Part shown: positions 1 through 10,979 of the stretch, piece after piece
Position numbering within the stretch: position 1 is the stretch's first letter
How the letters are laid out: every line of letters begins with the position of its first letter
Source of the DNA: Symsagittifera roscoffensis
Taxonomy: Eukaryota > Xenacoelomorpha > Acoela > Convolutidae
Reading direction: 5' to 3'
Length of the DNA: 64,000 nt
Assembly: GCF_963678635.1 (NCBI RefSeq)
Contig: NC_087067.1
Coordinates: 43,561,829 to 43,625,828 of the forward strand
Notes under the pieces: generated by a model
The model's input: only the letters and a program-made list of their open reading frames with translations
Databases searched by the model: none
What the model was told of the DNA's origin: nothing
Made by a program: the position numbers and the translations under genes

Positions 1-192
1 CTACATATAACGTTTGGTACTAAAAGGTCATGAACTAAAGTTTTAAATAAAAACGTAGCGGGTTCAAAACTGAATAGAAACCTGTACTGCAAACTATCGC
101 CGATGTTGCAAAAAAAAGTCAGCATTATCCTATAAATAATTCACTGCCTTTCCATTACAGCGATACTTCATGCGGCACTGTACAGAGCTTGT

Positions 193-411
193 GGCTCTTT
201 TCCAGTCCCCCCCCCACCTTTCAAAATACCGCGTTTTATGTTTGTTTTACGTGTTATTACGGCTAAATGCGTGATGTTACGCTGTAAAGTAAGAAGAACA
301 AATCTGTTCACAGTTGTTGATTTGTTCACCACGCCAACTTTCACTGCATTATGACAAGGTTAAATAAGCTTTTCAAAGTTGAATATGAAAGGGGGGAACT
401 GGAAAAGAGCC
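193..411. mobile_element. hAT-type MITE with 8-bp target duplication
   Basis: A 219-bp non-coding element. It begins GGCTCTTTTCCAGTCCCC and ends with the matching inverted sequence (GGGGGGAACTGGAAAAGAGCC region, 391-411). It is flanked by a perfect 8-bp direct repeat GAGCTTGT at 185-192 and 412-419. An 8-bp target duplication plus short inverted termini is the hallmark of hAT-superfamily elements. There is no coding capacity. Fragments of the same family lie at 33324-33566, 34084-34395, 34709-34880 and in the duplicated copies at 38-40 kb. Family assignment rests on termini and target-site length only. Confidence 0.82.
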
Positions 412-703
412 GAGCTTGTGAACTTTCCGACAAATCCGAAAAAAATTTACTGGTAATATACCACAAGCGTTTTTACTGTACATAGACTAAAATTTCATGA
501 CGTACATTAGGTACAGATTTGAAACTTCGCGAACACGAGCCAGAAAGCGGCAAAATTCAGGAGCTTAAAAATGCACAAAATCTCAAACTTTGCATGATAT
601 AATTTGGAATGTAATAAAATAAAGGCAACCACAATAACTTTGCATGTAACAAACTAGAATAACTGAGTTAACTTATAACTAACCCAATGTCAAAGCACAA
701 ATT

Positions 704-1062
704 ACACAGAGGCGAAGGTGCGCTACGCAAACAAGCGAGAACACCACGAAAATCAGCTGTAAGGTGCTAAAAATTCGGCTAGGTCTCGGAGTCGATCTGT
801 AACATACGGTGTCCTAGAGAATATAAGTATCACGCACTAATCACTCAGCCACAGACACTTAATTAATTACTAAATCTAGCAAATAACGCAGAGAACAGAT
901 GCTATGAAATTTCCAATGCTACATATCGTGATTATAGCAAACGTGCCACCAAATACCAAATAACACTCGAACACTTTTAAAACAACACTTGAACATTTTT
1001 TATTTGCGAGTGAGGTTAGAAAAAAGAAGGTTCGTACATATACACTAGCGCTCGAAGCTCGC
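704..1062 (-). repeat. tRNA-derived SINE-like repeat, copy 1
   Basis: This ~360-bp segment aligns along its length with 24584-24963. Read on the minus strand, the middle (about 760-860) resembles a tRNA 5' half. It has a pol III A-box-like stretch (GGCTGAGTGATTAGTGCG) followed by a degraded B-box-like stretch (GATCGACTCCGAGACC). The low-coordinate end (CACAGAGGCGAAGGTGCGCT) also recurs alone near 18081, 20900 and 51205, suggesting a shared 3' tail. SINE status is inferred from the box motifs and dispersal. Confidence 0.5.
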
Positions 1063-1170
1063 AGGTGTAATTATAGTTCTAATAAATCCTACTTATAATT
1101 TTAAAAAATTCTTATAAATTAGAAAAAACTCGAAAAAAATGTTTTTTTTTGCTGTAATTTTTGCATTAAC

Positions 1171-2774
1171 CTTCGTCTCGAATCGGCAGCCAACGATAAG
1201 AACAATGAATCTTCTTTTCCTGCCATGAACTCGATTGATTCCTCACTGGTTTGATCATCATCCAAAGGCACTGCGACTATTGTATTCGGCTTAGTTTTCA
1301 CATTGATTACATAAGCCACTTGTGAGTATGAGTCAATTGCTAGATCATTAATGACAGTTTGTTGCAACTCGGAAATTGATTCTGGGTTCAATTTCGTCGG
1401 TCCATTTGACAGCTCGGTTATTGAAGCTCTAAAAGCAAGCAAAAGAAAATACTAAGACCGATGTTTGAGATATATATAAGATATAACAGAAAAAATTCAA
1501 GAGATTATCAAAGAATTCTTTTCATCTATATGGATAATCAGATTAAATAGGCCATTCCAAACATTTCAATTGGTTTCACGTTAACGTTTAATATATTCGG
1601 TTTTTTATGTGATTTTTTGAGATAGTTGACTTACTTGTAGATAGTTGACATTCCATGTTTGCTATGACCGAACAAAACATGATCGCCAGTCTTATCTGAC
1701 TTCACATCCAGCCCTATACCCACCAGTGACAAGTTGGAATTCCAATTTCCATAAAGATCAAATGAGTCACCACCTACAGCAGAAATAGCTCAACCTTTTT
1801 TAAAGGTAGTCTGGAGTAAACCAAGTGCAGATAAATTAGTCTTCCAATTTTCAACAACCTTCAAAATATATGCCAGCAAAAATTTATAATTAAGATGGAA
1901 AAGATAAGAAAAATAATGTTTTCGAAGATAGTTCTTACAAGACATGAAATCTCCATATAAGGAAAGTTTTTGTTACGACGGGCAAGGGGTGGGCAAAAAA
2001 TATGATCTACGGTTTTTTCATGCATAATCACGTGCCATAGAGAACGCTCGAAAGGTATCGAAAATGGTATCATCATACATACATTCATGATGTTATAAAG
2101 TCATTTATGGATCGGACTCCAAAAAAGTTTCAAAAAAAATTAATGTCGAGAAAATGTCTCTTGTCGAGAAAATTGTTGTCGAGAAAAAATTTTCGGTTTT
2201 CAGAAATATTTAATGCAAAAGTTGAATAAATTACGCACCAAGCTCCCAATACATAAACTGTTCTTTTTACAAATTCACTTCTAGCTGTTTGTAGCTGATT
2301 ATCAACTCCATTTCGAACTTTTTGGAGAAAAACATGATTATTTTTTTTGAAATTGATTGCAAGATTAATGTGGTCGGAACATTCTGCGCTACTTACACAT
2401 AAAACAGTTTCTATTGTTTATATTTGTTATTTTCGGCAGGTTTAAAACTAAGTATAACAATTGTAACTATTGAATAATAATATAAGGCTAAATGGTACGT
2501 TATAAACGAATGATCCCAAAAAAAAAACAAAAGAAGCCTTAGCAAGTACCTAAGCACTCAAGCACTTAAGTGAAGATCAAATTCAATCAAGAGAGTTATA
2601 TTGACCAGCCCATTTCAATTTTAACTTACCTTCTAACTTTTCAGAGTTTCTTGGAATTTGTAGCTCAACTAATGCACGATTTGTAGTTACTAACAGTCGA
2701 TGCACTTCAAGCTGTGAGCTTGCCAAGTGCATTAAAACTAACACTAGGAAAGTAAAAATCTTAAAAACATTCAT
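1171..2774 (-). CDS. secreted YWTD (LDLR class B)-like propeller protein, 5' part
   Basis: Three coding exons fit together in phase: 2630-2774, 1635-1773 and 1171-1428. Exon 1 starts at the ATG at 2772-2774 and encodes a hydrophobic signal peptide (about residues 1-20, ending ...HLASSQ), so the product is probably secreted or membrane-anchored. The following segments read like consecutive blades of an LDL-receptor class B propeller: LLVTTNRALVEL, then VGIGLDVKS...HVLFGHSK...TIYKASI, then INDLAIDSYSQVAYVINVKT...TIVAVPLD. These match the pattern 'tn-r-I / aLDfD..iYWtD...I.ra / lAvDw..-lYwtd..tI.va.ld'. The YWTD tetrad itself is not preserved. Junctions at 2629/1773 and 1634/1428 are GTAAGT..AG and restore GGT and AAA codons. 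The donor assumed at 1170 (GTTAAT) is less certain, and later exons lie beyond the left edge. Family assignment is moderate; yellow/NHL-type propellers are alternatives. Confidence 0.6.
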
Positions 2775-3184
2775 TATGGAAAGTAAAAATCCAATTAAAT
2801 GTTACAACAAGTATTTCAGAAGTTCATAAAAACTAACCGCAACCTATAAGTAGGTTATTCAAACCCTCTGCTGTAATGACAAAATGATAAATTCAGCCCA
2901 TTGTTAGTTTAGCATAAATTTCACACATCGCTAATCGGTGATAAGGACCACTTTTAAAAAGGACTGAAATTCTGTTAGTCAACTTGTCGTAATTTAGACG
3001 TGGTCCCAATTTGGAAATGGGCATTACCCTTCAGAAAAAGAACCAAGTCCGAATAGTTCAAGATCAGTCGTTTTATGTTCTCAGTCTAGATATGATTCTT
3101 TGATTTACGAGTTTCTTTGTGGCGAAGCAATTTTAAACCAACGAACTTCAAAAACTTAGAATATCAAAATTTTTTAAAGAAAAA

Positions 3185-3810
3185 CAAGCATAGCCGGTTG
3201 CTGTGAAAGTAGCACAGAATGATCCGACCACATGCATTAAAAAAAATTTAAATAAGTTGTTCGTTCTTCAAATTAGAGCCGCTTTTGAGCGTGGTGGGAA
3301 AAAAATTATACAAATGGGTCAAAAGTTAGTGCTTTATGCTTAATCGACAAGCAGTATTCAAAAAGTGAATGACAAACAAAACATGAAAAAAAAATTTTTT
3401 TTAAATTCTATTTTTTGCACAACCAGTTTTAAACTATTTTTAGTTTTCATATGAAGAAGGTTACTCGATCGCTTTACTCGCTCGAAATTGGGCTAAAAAT
3501 CAAAAATTTTATACCAGTTTTTGTCGACGCTAGAACAGCTTTCTGAGAGTTTTTTAATGTGTCCTTCGAATCACGGCTCACAGTGCTTTTATAGGATATA
3601 TCACTCGAGCGATTCCGAAGGTTATTTGTGGTACCTGATTTTGCGTGGAAAAAAATTAGACACACCCGAATACAAAGATCCTCCCCACTTTGAGTGGTCG
3701 GAACAAAAAGGCTTCACATTTCGGTTTAACATTCAGTATAAAACTAGTCTCAGTTTTTCCAGCCGCCTTTATTACCACAAAAATTCGGTTTTTCTCCAGC
3801 AAAACTGTTA
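3185..3810 (+). repeat. interspersed ~600-bp repeat (ACCGGTT..TCCGACCA family)
   Basis: The head GCCGGTTGCTGTGAAAGTAG followed by CACAGAATGATCCGACCAC recurs at 25019-25063 on the same strand, and inverted at about 2371-2450, 19104-19150 and 19853-19905. The match to 25.0-25.56 kb continues with gaps through TCGCTTTACTCGCTCGAAATT and TTTGTGGTACCTGATTTTGC. No terminal structure or credible protein was found. Apparent reading frames inside it overlap each other on both strands and resemble nothing known. Confidence 0.5.
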
Positions 3811-3930
3811 AGAAGCTACGAATAACTCTCTTCTCTTTCAAAAAATGCTTCACAACATTCAAATTCTTCAAGTGGAACTAACAAACAAACAGGGTAAACT
3901 AAATCAGACATTCAAAAACAATTCATCGTT

Positions 3931-6597
3931 TCAATTAGAAGAGGTTTTTGCCGACTTCAGCCAATTCAACATCAGTTTACTCTCTTTCTCTCCTTTTCTT
4001 TTCCGACTGACGACAACTCTTTCCAAATTACTCGGCTCATTGCAGCGGATGTTACCCACTTTTGAATCAACTGGGTAAAACTGAAGTCCAGAAAAAGGGC
4101 TCAGCAACTTCAAGGCTTCATTAGTAGATACACTTTTTGCATCCAGCCATTTCTGTTTTGAATAACAGGTATGATAGATGGGTTCCAATTACAGGCATAA
4201 AAAAATGCAATTGATCAACAATTACAACCAATTTTTTTAACCAATTTTTTGGTTGGTTTCAAAAAAAATTAAATTCGACTACATGCACATTGCATGTTTT
4301 ATGTACTTCAGATGAAGAGTTTTTTCTAATTAGGACATATCCCAACGTTTACAACCTTTTATAGTCTAGATAAGCTGTTTATTCAAGTTCTGTCGAAATT
4401 ATTAGAAAAAAATTCCATTGAAACTAAAAAATTGTTGACCAAAATTCAGGAGTTTCTGCCAAATAACCAACTTTCTCAGATCAACTAAAAAAACGTATAC
4501 TGACGAACAAAGTTTCAATGATTACTTAACAAAAACAATTTAGCGTCGCCGACGTAGCATCATACTTTGGTGCCGCAGGCTTGAGTACAAAATGAGTCAG
4601 CCAATCTTTCTGACGAACAAAGTTTCAATGATTACTAAACAAAAACAATTTAGCGTCGCCGACGTAGCATCATACTTTGGTGCCGCAGGCTTGAGTTCAA
4701 AATGAGTCAGCCAATCTTTCCCTTCACGATGTGTCCGTTCACAATGCTTCACTACAATCGTGGACCCATCTATCATTGTTTTACCTGGATTGAACCATCA
4801 TCCGGCAGAATAGCGGGCATTCTATGATGGAGCCATTTGAGATCGTGAGATGATTCAACTGTGATGATCGTGCATGTATTTTCTGTTTCACCTTCGGCTG
4901 TTTTGACGGGGTTGTAGATGCCTGCCATTACCAGCATTTTTCTATATTCATCTTTGTCTTCGGCAGTCTCAAACTTACCTAAAAATCCAATACACCTTTT
5001 TTATAACTAGCCTAACAATCTTCATTTTTTAAGAAAAACTCAGCCCCAAATGCCATTATGCAAGTGATAGATATAGGATTTCCTCGACAGGATTCTACAA
5101 CAAAATGAAAAATAGTTTCATCTTTTTTGATGTCATTAAATAGTACCAAGAGTGACTCTTTAGTGAAATTATTGAATTTCTGAGGAGTCTTTCAAATATT
5201 CACTCGTTGGTGACTCGTTATTTTAAAGCCCATGATTTAGTAGGGTTGGCTTTAAAACTTCTGACCACATGAAAGCTGATTGGTTGTCTAATTAAACCAG
5301 CGGCGGCAGAAAGTTTTTTTTTGACTGAACGAAAAAAGAAAAATTAAGCCAACCTTTTTTAAGACGGCAATTTACTTTTTCGACTTAAATAGATGTTAAG
5401 AAATAATACCGTAAGGAGAGCTTAAAAAAATGGCCACAAGAAAACCATACATGAAAGAAGCAAGATTTTGCCCCCTCCTACTTTGGCATTTAGAGCTTTA
5501 ATGGCAGCCACCTTCGAACTCTTTCGACTGTGGTGCGTGTACAAAATAAGGCTGCTTCTGCTTCTTGTCTTCTGCTGATGTTTTCCACTCGAAGAAGCCA
5601 TCCACCACTACTGCACATCTGAAGCCACGAGAGAGGGGCTGCTTGAACAGCTGCGACTGCGAGGGACCAGTGAGCAGAGCTAGAAGAAAAAGAGATTCAC
5701 CGATTCAAGCATAATCTCAATAATCATAATAACCGCTTTCTGCGATTCGCAGATGGTCTATGAAATGCGATCCAGCCTCGATGAGTATAGTCTGTTTCTC
5801 TTAGGCCATATTCCATTCGATCATCACATATTAAATATTTGTAACGGGAGAATAGGATCAACTTGACAGATCTCTCCCATGTTGCCTACTGAACAATCTC
5901 CAACTCTACAGGCAAAATTTTTTATGTCAGCCTTTATGAAAACTTTGAGATTTGTCCAAACCATAGAATGATCACATTTGGAGAAACTTTGGAGCCGCAG
6001 GCAAACCCCCCAAAATACTAAAAGACGTTTTTTGGATGGGTTTGACCCAGGCCTCGCGTTCCAGTTAGTATATATTAACACCGGAGGCGTCTTTTGAACA
6101 ATTTTAGCGTTGACCGAGCAGAATTGGCCCTCATCATATTTGTTACTTCGACGTAATCGATCATTTCGTTTTTCCGAAAACTTGGTAAACTTATTAGAAT
6201 TGAACTTACTTTCGGCCCGACAGTTGAAAGTGCTGTACTTGGTACTGGAATCCTTCATAAACTCTCTTTGCAGACCCCATCTCATGGCCGTCAAACACCT
6301 CTCGTCATCGCTACTTTTCTCATCTTCACGCAAATCAGTCAACAGATTTAGCGAAGACACCAACACAGGTAACTTGGATTGTGGTCCAATGTTAAAACTT
6401 GGTTCAAAAAAATGTTCCGAAGTTTTTCTGACTTGCTGATTTTCATTTGCATCATTGTCACTACTTTCTCGTTCTTCTCTCCGATTGGTTGAAATTGAGC
6501 GCCATTTGGGCTGAACACTTTCGGCGTTTCGATTCGAGTAAGTACAGCGACGTGCGAGTGTTTTCGAATCTCCCGACACTACTGTTCGACCACACAT
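3931..6597 (-). CDS. HMCES: HMCES, abasic-site processing SRAP protein
   Basis: Four exons join in phase: 6210-6597, 5512-5679, 4785-4978 and 3931-4152 (972 nt, 323 aa). HMCES covalently crosslinks to abasic sites in single-stranded DNA through its N-terminal cysteine, shielding them from error-prone repair. The SRAP signature is complete. It starts MCGRT, so Cys2 is exposed after Met removal. It has PSFN at 66-69, MRWG at 105-108, NCRAET at 125-130 (split across the first junction), the catalytic-Glu motif DGFFEW at 156-161, and HHRMP at 236-240. Donors are GTAAGT, GTGGCT (weak) and GTAAAA. The weak exon 2 donor is chosen because it alone restores phase and gives ..EFEG/KFE... Compared with human HMCES (354 aa) there is a roughly 25-residue charged, Ser/Asn/Glu-rich insertion near residues 35-62. 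The protein also stops just after the domain, without the long C-terminal tail that carries the PCNA-interacting motif in vertebrates. Confidence 0.92.
4501..4720. repeat. 110-bp tandem duplication in HMCES intron 3
   Basis: Two adjacent 110-bp units, 4501-4610 and 4611-4720, both beginning TGACGAACAAAGTTTCAATG. I see only two substitutions between them. The pair sits in the intron between HMCES exons 3 and 4, less than 70 bp from the exon 3 donor. Confidence 0.93.
5985..6105. repeat. fragment of 'GGCGCC' interspersed repeat in HMCES intron 1
   Basis: The stretch CAAACCCCCCAAAATACTAAAAG..TTAGTATATATTAACACCGG..GGCGTCTTTTGAAC is a diverged match to the better-preserved copies at 23367-23645 and 52665-52975, where it reads TATATATTGGCGCCAAAGGCGCC. 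It lies in the intron after HMCES exon 1. Confidence 0.4.
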
Positions 6598-8127
6598 GGT
6601 TTCAAATTAGCCAATCAACGTTCAGTCACAATTCAATCTTGAATCATCAGCCAATCATTTTTCAATGTCTCACTAAGTTTAGGTATCTTAACTTCGAGGT
6701 CTTTCCTCACAATATACTTGGATAAGATTGCTTAAAAAATCTCAAGAAATACAAACGTTTTTCAATAAATGATTAAAAAAACATAAGTTCAAATCAAGTT
6801 TTAGCTTGAAATGACCTGCAATTTAAACTCATTTAACAAAAAAATTTGAATTGTAGCGAAAAAGAACACCGAAAAATTATGTAATCTTGTTAATTTTGGT
6901 GCTCCAACATACAGGAGCAGAAAACAACAATGTCAATAGCTTTATGCCCCATAGTCAATCAAGGAAGATTGGCTACCTTACTATGTTCTAATATTATAGT
7001 TTTCTCGAAAAATGAAGCCATGTAACATTCGTTTGAACGGTCACACACGACGAGAGGCAAATTAATGCCTTTAGCCATTGACTCCATGCCCGGACATTAA
7101 GAACCATGCTTTCAAATTTCGTTATGTTTGGAGTCAACCAACTTGTGGTTCAGTGGCATCACGCTAATGAAAGTTAGCATTTTTCGGCTTTTCCAAAGGT
7201 TCACCCACTTTTGCTCAAAGTGAATGAATAACCCTCTGTAAAGGTTTTCGGATGCCTAAAACACACCCAGAGACTTTAATTCCAATAGTAGAAAATATGT
7301 TTTGTTGAACAGTATTTAGCTTGATCCATCCTGTATGGATCAATTCTTAATTCGCATCTCAACCGAGCCGGAAAATCAATATAAAATCGGGCTAAACTCC
7401 GTTGAGGACATATTGAAAACAAGGGAAAAAGCACAAGTCTACAATGGATTTTTTTTGGTTATTCGGCTCAATCATCGAAATTTTATATTCAAGATTTCTG
7501 AGACCTGCGGGAGGGTAGAATCTAGACTACCAGAGGTTGCAATCACACAACTTCTTTTAAATCGGATCTTCTTTCGTTCCAGTTGTTTCTCTCGTTAGAA
7601 GTGAGTTCTCTGAGTCCATATTTGACTAATTCTCTAATTTGGAACAGCTTTAGATCAAAATTTTGACATAACCGACTGTTTGTTGTTGTCGCCGTTCGCG
7701 TTCTGGTGCAAACAAGGAAAAGTTTTAGCTCTGCCGTTTTAGCTTCCAAAATTGAACCTTGTTCAATCGAAAAACTATTAAAGAAAACGCCGTAAATGGC
7801 CAAATGGCACACCATGCAACAAAAAAATAATCATCAGACCCAAACGTGTAGTAAATATTTCGTGCACGTGTGACACAGTTTTGTGTTTCTTAAGTCGAGA
7901 TTGACGCTTTAAAATAAAGAACATTTTTGAAATCAAATTTTTTGATAGAATGTCACCAGAAACTCTTAAATATGGGCAATCTTTCTATGAACGTTTAACT
8001 TTTATTACTTCTAGATTTGAATTACCAACACGCGTAGTTTTAACTCGATAAACTAATGATATTAATAGGCGTGATTGCCTCTTGTATCAATGATCCACAT
8101 TATAAACTAGTGAAAGTTCAACATGTC
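6598..8127. other. intergenic, upstream of HMCES
   Basis: No convincing gene is visible. A short frame at 7335-7598 (87 codons, plus strand) has no recognisable motif and a conflicting frame on the other strand. The HMCES promoter should lie just above 6597; no clear TATA box is apparent. Confidence 0.4.
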
Positions 8128-8294
8128 ACGCTTTTGGGTCTTATGCACTAAACTGCCCAATTTCATTATTTCTACATCTCTCTAGCTGAAATTATTGTGG
8201 ATGAATTTGATTGGCTAATTAGCCAATCAAGTTCCAGCGACATTTTCTGCCATTTCAATTGAAATTTCAAGCAGATAAAATTATTAACCGAAAT

Positions 8295-9651
8295 CAGTGA
8301 TGACCAGATTATAGTATTCTATTATAGTCTATAATAGCGTTGGCTATCAAAATGCCTATATTGACACGTCTGTTCTATTAATAGAAATACTATAATAGAA
8401 CGCTATTAATCACAGCTATTGACGAGCGCTGATCAAAGTAGCTAATATTTCGTTGGCTGACGACTTGAAATCTCATATTTTAGCTTACACTGTGTAAGTT
8501 ACACAAAAAATAACATTCGTTGCATATCCTTTTAACTGCAATAATTACCTAATTTTGCTCGTTTTGCTTCAGTGTTTGAAATGGCACCAACTAAATCGGC
8601 AAAACGGATAAAATTGGAAACAGCATTTGAATTTATGGCATCTGAAAAGTGTTACAAGTGCACAAATTGCAACAAAAGTTTGGAAGGAGTTAAAAGTAGT
8701 AATTTTCTTACTGGAGCTGAACGACATATTCAAAGGTGTAACCCTGCTTTCTTCAACGAATCAAATCAATTACTTATAACCAGCATGAGAACGCTGACAA
8801 ATGACGTTAACGCTTCACGATTGGAAATGGTCAGAAAGTTTTCCAAGACAACTATACCAATAAATATTTTCAGATCCAAACCAAACAGAGTGTTTCTTCA
8901 AGCTGTTCAAAAATTGTCATCTGTACCCGATTATAAAACCGTAGAGTCAGACGTGAAGAAAATGGAAACGTATTGTTTGAGCGTCCTGAAAGGAGCCTAT
9001 CATTATGGGGTACAATTCGATCATTGGAAAGACAACAAAAGTAGCAATATTCTTGTTATTTTGGTGTCTTTCCTTACGGAAAACTATCAACCCGTTGTTC
9101 AAGTTATAGATTTTAAAAATGCGGAATCTGGTAGAGCCATAACAACATCGCGTGAATTGGAAAAGACATTGAGGGACAACAATTTGGACCCGCAAAATTG
9201 CCAGGCGTATCAATCAGATAACTGCAATGCCATGATAGCAGCTTGCAGGGAGTTTAGACAATCGATTTGACCTGAAGGGCTTCCTGACTGTTTATCTCAC
9301 ACAAACTGATGAAAGATGTACAGCTTTTGAATTTTTCCGCCAGCCGAGTACTCAGTGGCCCTTTTTGAGGAAGTTGTCCAGAAGCCTAGTGAGCATACTT
9401 CCCTCTCCGGCTGTAGCTGAAAGAGTTTTTTCGAGGGCGGGCTATTTATCCATTGACAGAAGAAACAAGATTTTGCCCGAAACTCTTAAAACTCGTTTGA
9501 TAATAACATCATATTGAAATAAAGTTTCAGCTCTGAAAAAGAGTTTTTTCACATCCAATTTTTTAGGAACTCTATGATAGAATATTATAATCAAAGTATT
9601 ATAGAATTTTAGGATTATATTCTGTAATCGACGTTAATAGGGTCATCACTG
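8295..9651 (+). mobile_element. internally deleted hAT transposon
   Basis: Terminal inverted repeats begin CAGTGATGACC at both ends (8295 onward; inverse ending at 9651). Flanking 8-bp sites ACCGAAAT (8287-8294) and GCCGAAAT (9652-9659) match at 7 of 8 positions, as expected for a hAT target duplication with one later mutation. Inside are the two ends of a transposase, described separately, so the element is an internal-deletion derivative. It sits inside the foldback MITE at 8136-9921. Confidence 0.85.
8581..9520 (+). pseudogene. hAT transposase, N- and C-terminal parts, middle deleted
   Basis: An open frame from the ATG at 8581 (an upstream in-frame ATG is at 8572) runs to a stop at 9268-9270. 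It encodes about 230 residues. The N-terminus has a BED-type zinc finger (CTNC...ERHIQRC, about residues 26-56 from 8572), then the start of the RNase H-like region with FDHWKDNKS and the Q-S-D-NC segment. Beyond the stop, another frame from about 9330 to 9512 encodes the hAT C-terminal dimerisation motif: WPFLRKLSRSL..LPSPAVAERVFSRAG, ending ..LIITSY. The middle of the catalytic domain, several hundred residues in intact relatives, is missing between about 9270 and 9330. The N-terminal frame is still clean, so expression of a truncated DNA-binding protein is conceivable but unproven. Confidence 0.8.
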
Positions 9652-10979
9652 GCCGAAATGATAAAGAAAATTAAATTTTGTTTTGTCAAGCCATTTTACT
9701 GAACTTTGCTTGTCTGGGCAAGGTTTCACAAGTGACTCAAAATTAATTCCACCTTTTCGGCAATTTCGGCTAATATTTTTATCTGCTAGAAAAGTTGATC
9801 GGAATGCCTGACTGTGTAACTTGAAATTGATTGGCTAAAATTACCCAATCAAATTTGATCGCGTAATTTCCAGCTTACGATGTAGAAAAAATGATTTTGG
9901 GCCGTTTAGTGCATAAGACCCACGCTTTTTATCACGATTTCGAGGTTTTCCACAAATAAGCAATAATGTTCACTGTCAACGCACTAGTGCGGAATACATC
10001 CTTGCTGACCTGCAAAAATTAAAAAGTCCAGTCGTTGAAATTACAACAGATTTGATTTCCAACAGAATCAGGCAGTGGTGGAAATTCTACTATAGTGCAA
10101 AAACAAATAAAGAACTGCTCTTAATGGTCCACGTCATTATCTCAGATTCTCTGCTTAAGAACTGGATTTTGTTGTCCACGCCTTAAGCAAGCTCTTATCC
10201 TATTTTATCAGCGTTTATTGTTACTTCATCTTGCTATTTGCTGGCTGTCTTAAGTATATCCCAGCAATCCGTCGAAAACACTTAAAGTTTCCAAAGCAAA
10301 CCATCCATAATGCAAGAAAACAGCTTCACTTGCAACAAAAATAATTTAACAAAAGACCAAGTTTCTCATGTTATATATGCAACATGGTCCTAAATCTCTC
10401 CCAGAATCCACACTGTTCACTAACGATGAAATTAGAATCCACAACAACCTGACTGCATAAGAACTTTCTCTAAACCTGCAATGACTGCAAACCCGAACGC
10501 AACAACAGCATCAAGTAACCAGCTTCATGAACAACTCAACAACTTACCAGAACCAATTAAGATTTTAAACCGAAAAAATGGAGCAATCCAGTTTTGAATC
10601 ACTCAAGATCAAAATGATATTAAATCATTACAAGAAAAACCGAGCATTTTTCTAGCTGCCGTCGGAAACGTAACACTAGGACCAAATTTCGACTCAACAA
10701 TTGTACCAAAAGCAAACTTCTGCAGTCGCATATGCAAGTTTTCCGAGTGCAAGGAAAAGACCAATATTAAGCGAATGCAAGAAACCCTGAGAAATAATCG
10801 AGAACATTTTTGCATTCCTTGCATATGACGATCGAAAACTGATTAAGACTACTCGGAAATGCAACTCCGACAAAAGACCTCAAAGATTGCAGCTCAACAC
10901 TAAAAAAAGACGAACAAAAACCTGATTCAAAACTCTCAAGAGGAATCCAAACAAAAAACAACAACTGTCTCAAGAGAAG

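Larger units (their letters stand above)
8136..9921. mobile_element. foldback MITE, split by a nested hAT element
   Basis: The outer element starts GGGTCTTATGCACTAAAC at 8136 and ends with its inverse at 9921. A perfect 8-bp direct repeat ACGCTTTT flanks it at 8128-8135 and 9922-9929. The arms are long: about 8136-8290 is the diverged reverse complement of about 9735-9921, including paired tracts such as GATTGGCTAATTAGCCAATC against its partner near 9830. Removing the nested element at 8295-9651 and its target duplication leaves about 420 bp. The 8-bp target site points to hAT-family mobilisation. Confidence 0.8.

Noticed and set aside
3474-3881. Several overlapping frames on both strands near 3.5-3.9 kb
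   Set aside because: They fall within a dispersed repeat also found at 25 kb, where the frames are not preserved.
4501-4720. Direct repeats considered as a CRISPR-like array
   Set aside because: There are only two long adjacent units without spacers, in a eukaryotic intron; it is a plain tandem duplication.
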